Positions 51,585 through 61,739 of a DNA stretch of 64,000 nt are shown piece by piece. Below the pieces are notes generated by a model, which was not told where the DNA came from, did no database searches, and saw nothing but the letters and a program-made list of their open reading frames with translations. Both the position numbers and the translations under genes were made by a program. This DNA comes from Lenzites betulinus (lineage: Eukaryota > Basidiomycota > Agaricomycetes > Polyporales > Polyporaceae), in assembly GCA_022264855.1 (NCBI GenBank), contig JABYQU010000010.1, positions 186,001-250,000 on the forward strand, written 5' to 3'. Numbering within the stretch: position 1 is the first letter of the stretch; every line of letters begins with the position of its first letter.

Positions 51585-52259
51585 TCAATTCGCGTGCTCC
51601 ACATGAAGCGCACTCTCCTTGTCGCTCGCACCGTCGGGAATGGGTGCCTTGTTGTCGTGCACCTCCTCTTCGATCCGCTTTTGCTGCTCCTCGCGGATTT
51701 TGTCGCCCTCGAACACTGTAAAAAAGTGTTAAAACGACTCGGGTTTCAGCCTGAGATCGGGACAGGTACTTACGGAACGCCAGCTCCTCGAGGGTGCGAT
51801 TTGACGTCTCGGGGAACAGGAACCACACGAAGATGACTTCGAAGAGGAGGAAGACGCAGTAGGAGATATAATACTTCCAGCCGGCGTTCGCGATGCCGAT
51901 TGGGTTGACGAACTGGTTGAAGAAGCCGGCGGCGCGGCCCCACCACTGGAATACAGCGATGCCCTTGGCGCGTGCGTGGAACGGGAAGAGCTCGACAAGA
52001 TACGCTGTGACCGGACAACATATAAGTCACCTGATGACATGATAATCCAAGTAGCGCGATACGCACTGTACGTAAGCGCATTGTAGCCCATGTTGTATGC
52101 CGGACTGTACAAGAATATGAAACTGTAGGGAAGGGATGAGCCGTCAGATAGTGGCCAATTGAGTGCAAGCTGTACGTACGCAATCACAGCACGCGATGCT
52201 GCCTGGCTGCCGGTCATGGCGTATTGCGAGCTCGCGATTGTCCAGCCAGTGAAGATGAC
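51585..52259 (-). pseudogene. 3' part of a split MFS sugar transporter gene
   Basis: Exons 52259-52180, 52122-52067, 52004-51774 and 51715-51585 encode the last third of a sugar transporter: VIFTGWTIASSQYAMTG, FIFLYSPAYNMGYNALTY|TYLVELFPFHARAKG, NPIGIANAGWKYYISY and PETSNRTLEELAF|LFEGDKIREEQQ. PESPRW/PETSNRTLEE-type signatures mark the MFS sugar porter family. The segment has no start and is separated from the upstream exons by a 1.24-kb TIR element. Its splice sites are intact, so it degraded little since the insertion. Confidence 0.85.
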
Positions 52260-52300
52260 ATCAGGAAAAACCTCCCGCCCTAATTAGCAATAATTTATCC
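52260..52300 (+). repeat. Terminal inverted repeat, left
   Basis: 41 bp starting ATCAGGAAAAACCTCCCG; reverse complement of 53463-53503 with 2-3 differences. Confidence 0.85.
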
Positions 52301-53462
52301 ATACGGTCCAGATACTCGACATAATCGATCCTAACGGACATAACGAAATCAGAGGTTAAAGGATGGCATAGTTTTTGGTTCAATACGTACCGGAATCCTG
52401 TATGGAGGCTCTCCACCCAAATTCCGCCGGCCCCGGCCCTCTTGAACGTTCGTTTGGCTGTTCAAATCATCGGGGAGGTCTGAGCCGCCCAATCCTACAA
52501 GTCTTACTGAGCCTGCCCTACATCGTTCCTCGGCGCTAACAGCACACGTCGCTCAGGCGCTGTGCTCTTCGCTGCGTTCTTCTATCTCTAACGCTCACCA
52601 TGCTGCGACACTCTGATTTTGATACCTCACTGCGCTCTTTGGCGTCTTGGTCTTACATCTCGTCTACTTACTGGATGGCTCACACGTCTTCCTTGAAGGC
52701 TTATCGGACAACTACCTGCCTAGGCGACACGATCTTCCTGGGTGACGTGGCAACTACGCTCTCAAGTGTCGATGCCTGTCTGCTCTTACTGGGGCCGTCC
52801 CGGAGCTAGCTTGGAGCTTGAGCTTGGAGCTTGAAGCCTGAAGACTGATACAGTTCTGATCTTATGCTATACAGCTGACATATATCATACTGAGTTCTCG
52901 TCGCTGGCGTTCTTGGATCTCAGAATGACTTGCGCGACGCTGGCACTGGACCTGGTCTTGTCTCTTCGCTGGATACTCATCGCGTGTATGTAATTGTATG
53001 ACATCGAGGAGCCTGCTACATTGGGGCTGAGCTTCGCTGCATCCCCGTCCTGATGGAACATCGCTGAAGGGCTACTAGTAAGTGAGTTTATATTTGCCAT
53101 GGCCTTCCTCCTGCCCCTATGTCCCCCATATCGCCGTTATGCAGTTCCGTGATGCATGCCTACAATGTACGCTCCCACCGAGTGAAGGATGCAGGTAGGA
53201 GGATGATGCACTATTGTGGCCGGCCGTCTTGTTCCCTGTAGTACAAGTAGTACGTTCATGTTGCTGTAGATAGATCGTCAATATATGCATTTCACTCCTT
53301 CGTTGTATTCCAGTGTAATACCCAGAAAGCGCAAGCAAAGCGAGCCCGGACGGTATTCCTCGAGCCCAAATAATCAGTACTAATCGACGATATTGCCGTC
53401 TGGTTAGCGGGGGACATTCCTAATTATGATAATGGCCTAATCAGCATAATTAGGGCTATCGA

Positions 53463-53503
53463 GGATCAAATATTGCTAATTAGGCCGGGAGGTTTTTCCT
53501 GAT
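53463..53503 (-). repeat. Terminal inverted repeat, right
   Basis: 41 bp ending CGGGAGGTTTTTCCTGAT; pairs with 52260-52300. Further palindromic AATTAG/CTAATT units lie just inside (53415-53460). Confidence 0.85.
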
Positions 53504-54818
53504 GCCGAGCGTCAGCGCGATCGTGCAAGTGAGGTACGCTGAACGTCTCGGCAGTTTCGGGATCGTCAGAGCGAAGGCCGTGCCATTCACGAAGCCCCAA
53601 CAGGTCATCGCGAGGTTGATCAGGTTCTTCGTGCGGTCGTCGTGGATGCCGACGTTGTCGAGGATACGCGCGAGGAAGTACGAAGTGAGACCGTTGCCAG
53701 ACCATTGTGTCGCGAGGCCGAGGAACGAGCAGATGAGCAGCCGCTTGCGCATGCCCGGGGCCGCTACGAGCGCCTTCCAGCTGCTCTTGGCTTGCTCCTT
53801 CTCCAGCTCGAGCGTCGTCTCGATCTCAGCGTACTCAAGTTTGACGAACTCGGAGTTCAAGTCGCCCTCTGCGTGGTACTTGGCGAGAATAGCATAAGCT
53901 TCTTCGCCGCGGCCCTTCGACACCAGCCATCTCGGAGATTCGGGGAGGAACCAGATGAAAATGAGTTGCAAAGCGCTAGGGATCATCTGAAGGAGGGATG
54001 GTATGCGCCAGCCCCAGTTGGTAGGCATCTGGAAAGTTCCAAGTGTTACGCCAGCTGCGACGATGGCACCTGCGCGACGGAGGAATTGAGCTAACAGTTA
54101 TCGTCATAAACGATAAATGCTTACCGATGAACCAAGAAGCGTTGAAGAGTGACCCAATGCGTGCACGCTCTTTCGGGTATGCGAGTTCGCCGATCATGGA
54201 AGAAGCTGCAACAATAGCGAAAGGGATACCAAATCCCAGAAGGAACCGTGCAATAACAAACATGGCGACTGTAGTATGCTCAGCTTTTCTGCACGTATGT
54301 GGCGAATTGATGGGAGAACATACAATCTTGTGACGCAGTCTGTAGGGCAGAACCGATGACCATGATGATACTTCCGAAGATGATCGCAAATCGCCTCCCG
54401 TAGCGATCTGTTACGAATGGTACGAATGGGAGTGAACATATTGAGCCAAGGGAGTAGAGGGCGGAGAGCAGGCCGAGGATGGTGGATCGTGGATGGCCGA
54501 AGACTATGGCAGTATGAGCACGAGGTCTAAAATCGAGCCGTTTGAAATAGTACTTACAAGCATCCCAGGTGGGCACAGCTTGTAAACCGTTCATCATCGA
54601 CGAGTCAAACCTAATGAACGGCCGATATTAAAATGAGAAGGGAGTACGAGGATACGAAATGAAACTTACCCGCTCGTCATCTCGATTCCAATGCATGTTG
54701 GGAACATGAGTATGTACAGCATACACAAGTTGCGCTTCTTGTACCATGGAACTTTGTCCTGTTGAACATGAATCGTGATGGGGTTGTTGTCCCCATTGCC
54801 ACCAGCAAGGACTGCCAT
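53504..54818 (-). pseudogene. 5' part of a split MFS sugar transporter gene
   Basis: Exons 54818-54670, 54610-54558, 54503-54324, 54268-54125 and 54069-53504. The start is MAVLAGGNGDNNPITIHVQQ. MFS sugar porter motifs are intact: GIEMTSGFDSSMMNGLQ, TDRYGRRFAIIFGS, FLLGFGIPFA, YPKERARIGSLFNASWFIG and FLPESPRWLVSKGR. The gene belongs to the lactose-permease-like group of fungal hexose/disaccharide H+ symporters at the plasma membrane. The fifth exon runs into the TIR element and stops after LGIRKNLPA, so the product would end after about 8 helices and lack the last 4. The rest of the gene lies at 51585-52259. Without removal of the element the transporter cannot be functional, unless the insertion is spliced out. 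Confidence 0.88.
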
Positions 54819-56319
54819 GTTGTCTCAAGCAACGAAGTGAAAAAAAGAAAACAGGAGGGCGACGGTGATCCAGAGGCGGACGAGTTCACGACTCCCCAGT
54901 CCATGTCCCTGGGGTATATATTACAGATACGCGCCTGCCTCACGGGTGCCCGTCAGGTGTATCGACAATTCCGAACCACGTCGGAACCACTGAACCCTGG
55001 GAGGCCGTGGCCAAAAAACACTCCATGCGCGATATCGCGTACTCTGATCCATGGAAACTCCGGAGAAACTGCCAGGCGTCAAACACCTATTTCTTTGCAT
55101 AGGCGGAGCAAATGCGGGACGCGAGGCTTTCGCAAGCCCTGCGCAGCTTGAGAATGCTTAGCTGCTGGTAGCCTGAAAGGATTGAGGTCGACGGCCTACG
55201 CTAATTTTGCTCCTATCATAGGGGCTCCGCAGAAGAGAAGCGTTGACGGGAAGCTGTCTCGCAAGATCGTCCCGAGGTCATGAGAGAGGACCCGGAGAAA
55301 GGTCGGCAGAGGGCTGTGTCGTTGGTGTACATAGAGCGCGTCTTGGCGTCGACGAACCGACTGTTGGATTGCCGCGACTCCAGAGATCCGGGGAATGATC
55401 TCAGACAGTATACTCCTGCGGCCCAGGTCTCTGTCTCTGTGTCGCCGAGGGACGCAAAGTCTATCACAACCCCGCACTTCGCGATCCGGGGCCAGGGATG
55501 GGGAGAGCACATCCAGAGAGTCGCCAGTTCAAAGTACGATATTCCATCGCGAAGAGGATTCTGCCGAACTGAGTGGGATTGTGTCGGAAGATAGACGAGT
55601 AGGTATTATGGAGAAATTGGAGCTGGAGGAGTTTCTTAGTACAGGAAGGCCGGCATCAGCGTGGCCGAGGTGGTATGGGGAACGAGGTGCTTACTTTTGT
55701 ATGAGGCAAGGAAGATCAGCGGGTGTTAACGCTCCGCATAGCGCGACAATAGAAACGTACTTACTAACGACGTACCTAGTACCATATGCAGTTAAAAATA
55801 CTGCGTGGGTTGGCAATCCTCGTCTTTCTGGAGAGGGGGCGAACTTGACGTCATCTTCTCTTCAATAAAATTATCATGCCTTTTCTACTATGAGTAGATA
55901 TCTGACCGGTACTCGTCGCGGCACTAGGCTGCCCTTGAACCCTCGACAAAGCCGACATTCCGGTAATCCCTCATGCATAAGTAGAACGACAGATATACGA
56001 TCCACTATGCATCATCTCATGCATCCCGTTGCTGGAAAATATTTACTCACTGAAGGTTTTCGGCATGAGAGTGTAAGTCATACGTAAGAGGATGGTGTGG
56101 GCACAGTTAATGTCGGAAGAACATAGGAGTGAGCAGCAAAGTTGCCATATTGGGGGACGCGCCTCGTAGCTATTATGGGCGCCTACGCGGTGGCAGAATC
56201 TACGCGTGGACGCCACAACGCCTTCGCGTCTTGCTAATCGACCACCATCCTCTCTTCTCCCTCTCTCTTTTCGTCAGACCGGCCATCACCCCGCTTCCAA
56301 TCCATATCTCCCACCTAAG
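54819..56319. other. Intergenic region
   Basis: 1.5 kb upstream of both the transporter and the NEDD8 gene. Several short open frames without similarity. Confidence 0.5.
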
Positions 56320-56816
56320 ATGCTCATCAAGGTCAAGGTATGTTACTACAGCCGGGAATTCCACGGGTGTTCGGCACGCCACTAACCACCCATGCCTTCC
56401 GCAGACTCTCACCGGTAAGGAGGTGTGTAGATCTTCGATACCATACAGGATCAGCCATGCGTACGCTGTCATTTACGGTAATTTGACGCCAAATACTCTG
56501 TAGATCGAGCTTGATATCGACCCCGAGGATCCCGTACGTGCAGCCATCGCCCTCACCCAGGCCTGCCGCTCATACGTCCATTGATACAGGTATCCCGCAT
56601 CAAAGAGAAGGTGGAGGAGCAGTCTGGTGTTCCCCCACCACAGCAGCGATTGATTTTTGCCGGAAGGCAGATGTACGTTCGCCCATACCTCCGGCCCACT
56701 TCGCGCCTGAGCGATGTACTTGATACAGGGCGGATGACAAGCTTGTCAAGGAGTTCAATATCGCCGCTGGAGCCGTATTACATTTGGTTCTTGCTCTTCG
56801 GGGTGGCGCTTGTTAG
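56320..56816 (+). CDS. rub1: NEDD8/Rub1 ubiquitin-like modifier
   Basis: Five exons (56320-56337, 56405-56422, 56504-56533, 56590-56672, 56729-56816) give a 78-aa precursor. It opens MLIKVKTLTGKEIELDI as in NEDD8/Rub1 and continues [23 protein letters not shown]. It ends [12 protein letters not shown]: the Gly-Gly is the conjugation site, exposed after a processing protease removes the last two residues (Ala-Cys). Ala at the position before RGG (LALRGG) is the residue that separates NEDD8 from ubiquitin (Arg), which fixes the assignment. NEDD8 is attached to cullins to activate SCF-type ligases, which would include those formed with the F-box proteins of this window. The gene has more introns than many orthologues, with first exons of 18 nt each. 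Confidence 0.92.
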
Positions 56817-57780
56817 AGGTATGTATAGTTTCGCTGCAGTAGCTGTCTCCCGCTCACCGCCTTAGGACTGCATGAACATCTCTGTGTCTTGCAAGCAGGC
56901 CGTGGAACATAATCAGCAGAAGACCCAATGTTGTATCTTGCAGTGCGTTGTACCAATGCTATATAAACCTACTTCGCTTTCGTCCATGTCCATCATTCCG
57001 CCATGTTGAGGTCGTCTGAGCAAGGCGCGCACTGGCATGACCTTACATCTTTTCGCGATCCTAAATATTCTTGTTTCCGTATTCCAAAGGACATTACCTC
57101 TTGTTGAAACCCCAGCGATCTACGTGATGCGCACAGTTTGTCAGCTAGATTTCCGTGGCATTGAGGCTTGCGCTCCGTGATCTCGGAGAGGATGTGCTTC
57201 CGTCCATTGATGAATTACCTCAGCAACTTCTAGTGAACGTCGATGTATAGGTGGTTGTGGTTTGGCTGGGATATGCTTTGCAATCGGTGGTATCCCGATA
57301 CTTCAATGTGCTGTAAGTTCTGTCCATTCTCAGCTTGGAGCTGAGCAACTGTTAGGTCGACCCGATCCTATTTCGCTACGTCCTTCGTAAATGGTTTGAG
57401 AAGTCCCCCTCCCTCCTCCTCCGCAAGGTCAGCCGGGGTCGCTGCAGTGTCACTTTGCAACTCGCGTTCGATGCCTCATCTGGCGGCGTGATACACTCGC
57501 GCACACAAAAATGGACATCAACGTGTACCTGTGTCGGATGGCTGCGCGCGACGCTTTCCTCCCGCCCGCGAGATGAGACAGGCCGCCCGGGTTCGTAAGT
57601 GGTAATGACGTTGAATGTGATGAAGTCAACAACTGATGTCGGGAGAACATAGGTATATATATTCAGGCGGACTATGCATGGACGCCATAACGCTTGACTG
57701 CCATCCACTCCCCCCCCTCAGCTTTTTTCTCGTCATATCAGCCCGTATCGCACGTACATATCCCATCTGTTACACTCGGG
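56817..57780. other. Intergenic region between the tandem NEDD8 genes
   Basis: About 960 bases. A TATATATAT element lies at 57654-57662, upstream of the second copy. TGGACGCCA(C/T)AACGC occurs before both genes (near 56207 and 57679), so the duplicated unit included promoter DNA. Confidence 0.6.
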
Positions 57781-58292
57781 ATGCTCGTCAAGGTTGTCAA
57801 TGTACGTGTTTCCTGTCCAGAGCTCAATGGGTGAACATGTAGAACACCACTGACCAGATCTACTTCTCGTAGACTTCCACCGGAAGACAGGTGCGTAGCT
57901 TTTCTACGAGACCATGCACGATGCCACCCTGTCTCCGGTATTCTGACGTGAAGATATATCTGAATAGATTAACATTGATGTGCGCTCCACCGAAACTGTG
58001 AGTGCCACTCCTGCTCTCGCTCAGACGCGTCTTCTCATCAATATATAATTGTTATTCCGTCTATCAGGTGGCCAACTTTAAGGAGCAGATAGAGGAATCG
58101 TTTGGTATAATCCCATCTCGGCAGCGATTGATATTCAACGGCAGGGAGTTGTATGTTCACTCTTATGCTTTTGTCTGCTACGCGCCTGAGCAACATACTT
58201 GATGCAGGCCGGATGCGAAAGCTCTGAGTGATTTCAAGATTACCGCGGGAGCCGTGATACACTTGGTTGTGGCTCGGAGTCGCGCTTGGTAG
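57781..58292 (+). CDS. NEDD8-like paralogue lacking the C-terminal Gly-Gly
   Basis: Five exons (57781-57801, 57873-57890, 57968-57997, 58068-58150, 58208-58292) give 78 aa, with the same exon plan as the NEDD8 gene 1.46 kb upstream. The fold is recognisable: MLVKVVNTSTGRQINIDV, NFKEQIEESFGIIPSRQRLIFNGREL and DFKITAGAVIHLVVA. The tail reads ARSRAW in place of ALRGGAC, so no Gly-Gly remains and conjugation to targets should be impossible. Splice sites and frame are intact, which suggests that it is still expressed or is a young duplicate. Identity to the first copy is roughly half by eye. It could be a decoy binding NEDD8 partners, or a decaying duplicate. Confidence 0.85.
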
Positions 58293-58818
58293 AATACGGT
58301 ATGAACAGCCTGCTGCAGTAGCCATATCTTCGAACAGGACAAATTGTAGTCCTACTAGTAAGATACAACGTATAGCTCAATCTTGTACCTTGCGATGCAT
58401 CGTTTCATCCTCCTTTTTTGCTTATGCTTAGCATCACGGGCTTCAGAAGATGGATCTGAGCTTGTTTGTGGCGATGTTCTAGGTCTGATTGCTACATTTT
58501 CAGCGAAGACCTAACATTGCCGTGGTGCGGAAGAGCAAGTACACGGAGATCGCTCCCGTATCGGAGATTGGAAACCTTGTAGGTACTGCAAGGTTGTTCT
58601 ATAAGAAAATTGTACACCTCTTCAGAGATCTAAAACTCAAAAGTATGTATTGGGCGCACGCCTGCATGAGGTAAATATGTCACGTAAAGTGTTCAACTGG
58701 TATAGTTATGATCTGCGTGAGTTGAAAGATTCTCATCAACAGTGTTATACAGGGACAAACAGGCTGCTTGACATAAAATCGGTAGTGTGTAGTCCGTTAG
58801 AACGATGTACTCGTCGGT
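58293..58818. other. Intergenic region
   Basis: About 520 bases; nothing recognised. Confidence 0.5.
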
Positions 58819-59850
58819 TCACGCAGACGGTCCAACAACGTCGGCTCCCGGGAGTAACCAGCGAAAGGTGACGCTCAGCCGGACATCCCGATCCATAATG
58901 ACCCCGCGAGGGCTCCCAGGGGATTCCTCGACGAGATCGTCGAAACGCTTCTCGATGCCATGCGACCAGCGGTACCGCGAGTCCTTCGTCATGACGAGCA
59001 CGCTCCCTTTCGGAAGGTACAACCCGCAGGTGTTATCTTCTGGCGTCGTATCCGGGGCGGACGTAGTCTTGGCGAACCGCATAACGCAGCCCGAACCGAG
59101 GCTGACACCGATTATGCCGTCCCCGTATCGATCGAGGAGGTCGACGTGAGGTGTGATACCCTCCCCCGGCCAGTAGAGGTTGATGATCGCCTGGCGGGCG
59201 CGGGGCGGGCCAGTGTGGGCCAGCGGAGATGGCGAGAAGAGTAGATCATGAATTTCCGGAGGAACCGCTGGTCGCAAGAGATCTTCCAGAAGCGAGACGA
59301 GGCTCTTAAGACAGTCCGGTAAGCCAGAGGGCCTTGACACATTTTGAGGGTCTTTAGGACCAGAGGCACGCTCGAAAAGCATGACCTGATTTGCGGTGCC
59401 CTCCCGGAAGAAGGTGCGGATGCAAGTCCACATTAGTTCGTCGGCGAGGCCCTCGCCTAGAAGAATAGACGGATCGAAGTATAGGCCAGGTATAGAGGGG
59501 GCCGTACGACTCGCTGGGACCACCATGGAACCTTCAGTGCTTGGAGGCAGCTCGTCGATGATACTCGGCAGAGGGTCCTTGTTGAGGTCATCAAGGTCCG
59601 GAGTAGATGGCTGTGGCGGCGATTCATCAAACAGGGAGTCGACGTCTGAGTCGGAAGCAGAGAGTATCTGGTCCAAAGAGGGGGAGTTGAACGGGACGCT
59701 AGTAAGGTCTGTGAAGATTTGCAAGCTCGGTTTTGCGCTCGGCGCGGGCCCCTTCGCTAACCTCTTCTCCGTTCTGGTTACATCTTCTACTTCGCGAATG
59801 CGCTTCCGCTTGTTAGGTGACGCCACAGGTAGAGGCATAGGGGAGGCCAT
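58819..59850 (-). CDS. AlkB-like 2-oxoglutarate/Fe(II) dioxygenase
   Basis: A single exon of 343 aa. The first 115 residues are disordered with a basic KRKRIRE and acidic segments. The dioxygenase core follows: AIINLYWPGEGITPHVDLLDRYG gives His235 and Asp237 (HxD), RYRWSHGIE gives the distal iron ligand His297, and RDVRLSVTFR gives Arg324 and Arg330 for 2-oxoglutarate binding. GLYLPKGSVLVMTKDSRY matches the strand before the His. This order defines the AlkB fold, which demethylates nucleic acids or proteins. The NLYWPGEGITPHVD form resembles the ALKBH4/7/8 group rather than the DNA-repair ALKBH2. The exact substrate is not known. Confidence 0.88.
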   Translation of the reverse strand: MASPMPLPVASPNKRKRIREVEDVTRTEKRLAKGPAPSAKPSLQIFTDLTSVPFNSPSLDQILSASDSDVDSLFDESPPQPSTPDLDDLNKDPLPSIIDELPPSTEGSMVVPASRTAPSIPGLYFDPSILLGEGLADELMWTCIRTFFREGTANQVMLFERASGPKDPQNVSRPSGLPDCLKSLVSLLEDLLRPAVPPEIHDLLFSPSPLAHTGPPRARQAIINLYWPGEGITPHVDLLDRYGDGIIGVSLGSGCVMRFAKTTSAPDTTPEDNTCGLYLPKGSVLVMTKDSRYRWSHGIEKRFDDLVEESPGSPRGVIMDRDVRLSVTFRWLLPGADVVGPSA

Positions 59851-60218
59851 GGTGTGAAGACGAAGGCGTAAGCTCAACAAGCAGTGTAGTAAAGAAAAGC
59901 TGCTGGCAAGGGGAAACAAATGGCAGGCTCGCTCTAATGTGCAGTATTTGATAGTATTAGTACCAGTAGGTCCGGAATAATCCGGCCTCATACCGAGGGG
60001 GGACCACAGCTTGAAACGGCCGTGGTGGTGGTTTACAACATATAGTAGAACAAGAAACAGGTATGTAAGCGCAGACGCCCATGTTCTACTCGACGTCTTA
60101 CGTAATCAAATGCAGAACGCCCGAAATACGGCGCTTGCGTCGGACGCCTGTCTGGCCATTCACTGCACCACCCTCTACACTCTCACAGGACATCCCCCAG
60201 TTGCGCTTCAAAAGGGTC
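59851..60218. other. Intergenic region
   Basis: About 370 bases between the divergent AlkB-like and SAP18 genes; a shared promoter region. Confidence 0.5.
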
Positions 60219-61226
60219 ATGGAAGAAACAACTCCAACGCCGAGATCTACTATAGACAGGGAAAAGGTGTGTATTGTCGACATCTTCAGCTACCCTAGGT
60301 GTCCGAGTCTGACCAGTTCGCGCAGACTGCCCCGTTTCTCATCCGTACCTTCGTCAAGGTTGGCATGTTTCATCGGCTGCAGCAGTTTGAAGATGGCCCC
60401 CTACCGTTAGCAGATGAGCAACAAGTTTACTCTTGGTGCGTGCCATGTGGCTCGGTCTTGACGCGATTGCTGACCTCCCTTGAATCCGTCTAGGAAAGAC
60501 GCGACGCTCCGAGAAGTATTGACCACCCTCCGCTCAACTGTCCCCAGCACTGCGACCGAGTACCACCACCCCCTCGCCCGCTATGCATTCCGCGCCGTCT
60601 TTGCCGATCCCGCGGCGCGCGGCCGCTACTCTCAAAAGGAACTCGGCACTGTCTACTCGCGCGACATTCTTGGCGAGCCTGGCTCGCTCGACCACCCCGC
60701 TCCGCGCTTCCTCGATGACAACGAGCCAGCGTCCGCCCCGGGGTCAGAGCAAGACCGCACGCTGGACGAGCTCCGATTTTCTCCTGGCGACTACCTCTGC
60801 GTCGCCGTCCATCTCCCGAGGGGCGCGACGAGGCTCCCCGTACCTGGCGGTGACCTGGCGATCAAGGGTAGTGCCGTAGGTGCAGGCCCAGCTGTAGGCG
60901 CGTCAAACGGATGGAAGGGAGCAGGAGCGCGTGGGGATGGTGGCTGGGGCGGTAGCATCTCAACAGCACCGGGTCCGGGCTCTGGCCTTGGGCGCGGTGG
61001 TGGTGGCGGCGCTGGTCACTGGAGGGGAAACTCAAGCGTTGAGACCCCGGCACCCCGCGGCGCACGTGGTGGCGGTCGTGGTGACTTCGGTGGTGGGAGA
61101 GACCGAGAGGACAGACGACCGCCGCCTCCGCGGAGGGACTCCCCACCGCCACGCCGGGAAGGATGGGGAAGACGGCCCGCATCGCGTTCCAGGAGTCCCC
61201 CCAGGAGACGTGGCCGGTACGATTGA
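60219..61226 (+). CDS. sap18: SAP18, Sin3-associated polypeptide
   Basis: Exons 60219-60266, 60326-60435 and 60494-61226 give 296 aa. The SAP18 ubiquitin-like fold runs from about residue 14: REK|TAPFLIRTFVKVGMFHRLQQF, QQVYSW|KDATLREVLTTL, ARYAFRAVFADP, KELGTVYSRD and DELRFSPGDYLCVAVHLP. Human SAP18 ends soon after this point (about 153 aa). Here a Gly-rich and Arg/Ser/Pro-rich tail follows (GGRGDFGGGRDREDRRPPPP, SRSRSPPRRRGRYD). SAP18 belongs to the Sin3 histone deacetylase and to ASAP, a splicing complex with RNPS1 and Acinus. The RS/RGG tail would favour the RNA-processing role. Confidence 0.9.
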
Positions 61227-61739
61227 GCAGTGTTGCTGAGGTGTGCTGATGTGCTTTTATGTTACCAGTGTGTTTCCGCGTTGTGTCGTCGGTACTGCTT
61301 GAATCTATGACCGTGTTGCCTGTGCTTGACGACTGGAAAGCTCTTACGGGGTCTTCCAACACTTGCAATTTCTAGTTTATTGTCGTCTCTCAAACGCATA
61401 TTGTTCCATCAAACATGAAGGAGATTGCGACGTTCCCAGTGCCCACCTCACATCTCGTTACGCGCTTGCAGCCAAAGTAATACAAACTCAGGGGTATGTC
61501 ATTTTCATCCAAGTCAGAAATTCAAGAGGTCAGGCAGCCGTTCAGCTCATTAAACGCAGGGAATGGATATGTCACACTTCACAAGGCCAAAAGATGTTTC
61601 AGGTGTTTTCGTTTATGAGGTGTGTTCTATTTGCTACATGCTTGCTGTTCGTACACAATATAATGCTCTGGTATAGTAATAATCATCTAAATGTCCCTGA
61701 GCCGACAGTGTCCAGCACCACACCGGCGCCGTCCACCGT
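61227..61739. other. Intergenic region
   Basis: About 510 bases between the 3' ends of SAP18 and the kinase. Nothing recognised. Confidence 0.5.

Larger units (their letters stand above)
52260..53503. mobile_element. Non-autonomous TIR element (1.24 kb) inside a transporter exon
   Basis: Bounded by 41-bp imperfect inverted repeats that begin ATCAGGAAAAACCTCCCG, followed by CCTAATTAGCAATA on both ends, with 2-3 differences. No transposase-like frame is present inside; only short frames of at most 80 codons. Internal DNA is AT-richer than flanking exons. On the minus strand the flanks are GGC (53506-53504) and GTC (52259-52257), consistent with a 3-bp target duplication with one later change (or 6 bp if the ends are read as GGCATC/GTCATC). 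Removal of the element and one copy restores the transporter frame (529 codons in total). The superfamily cannot be named from the ends alone. Confidence 0.8.

Noticed and set aside
52600..52809. A 69-codon frame inside the TIR element as a possible transposase rem­nant
   Set aside because: Too short and without a DDE-type or other transposase motif.
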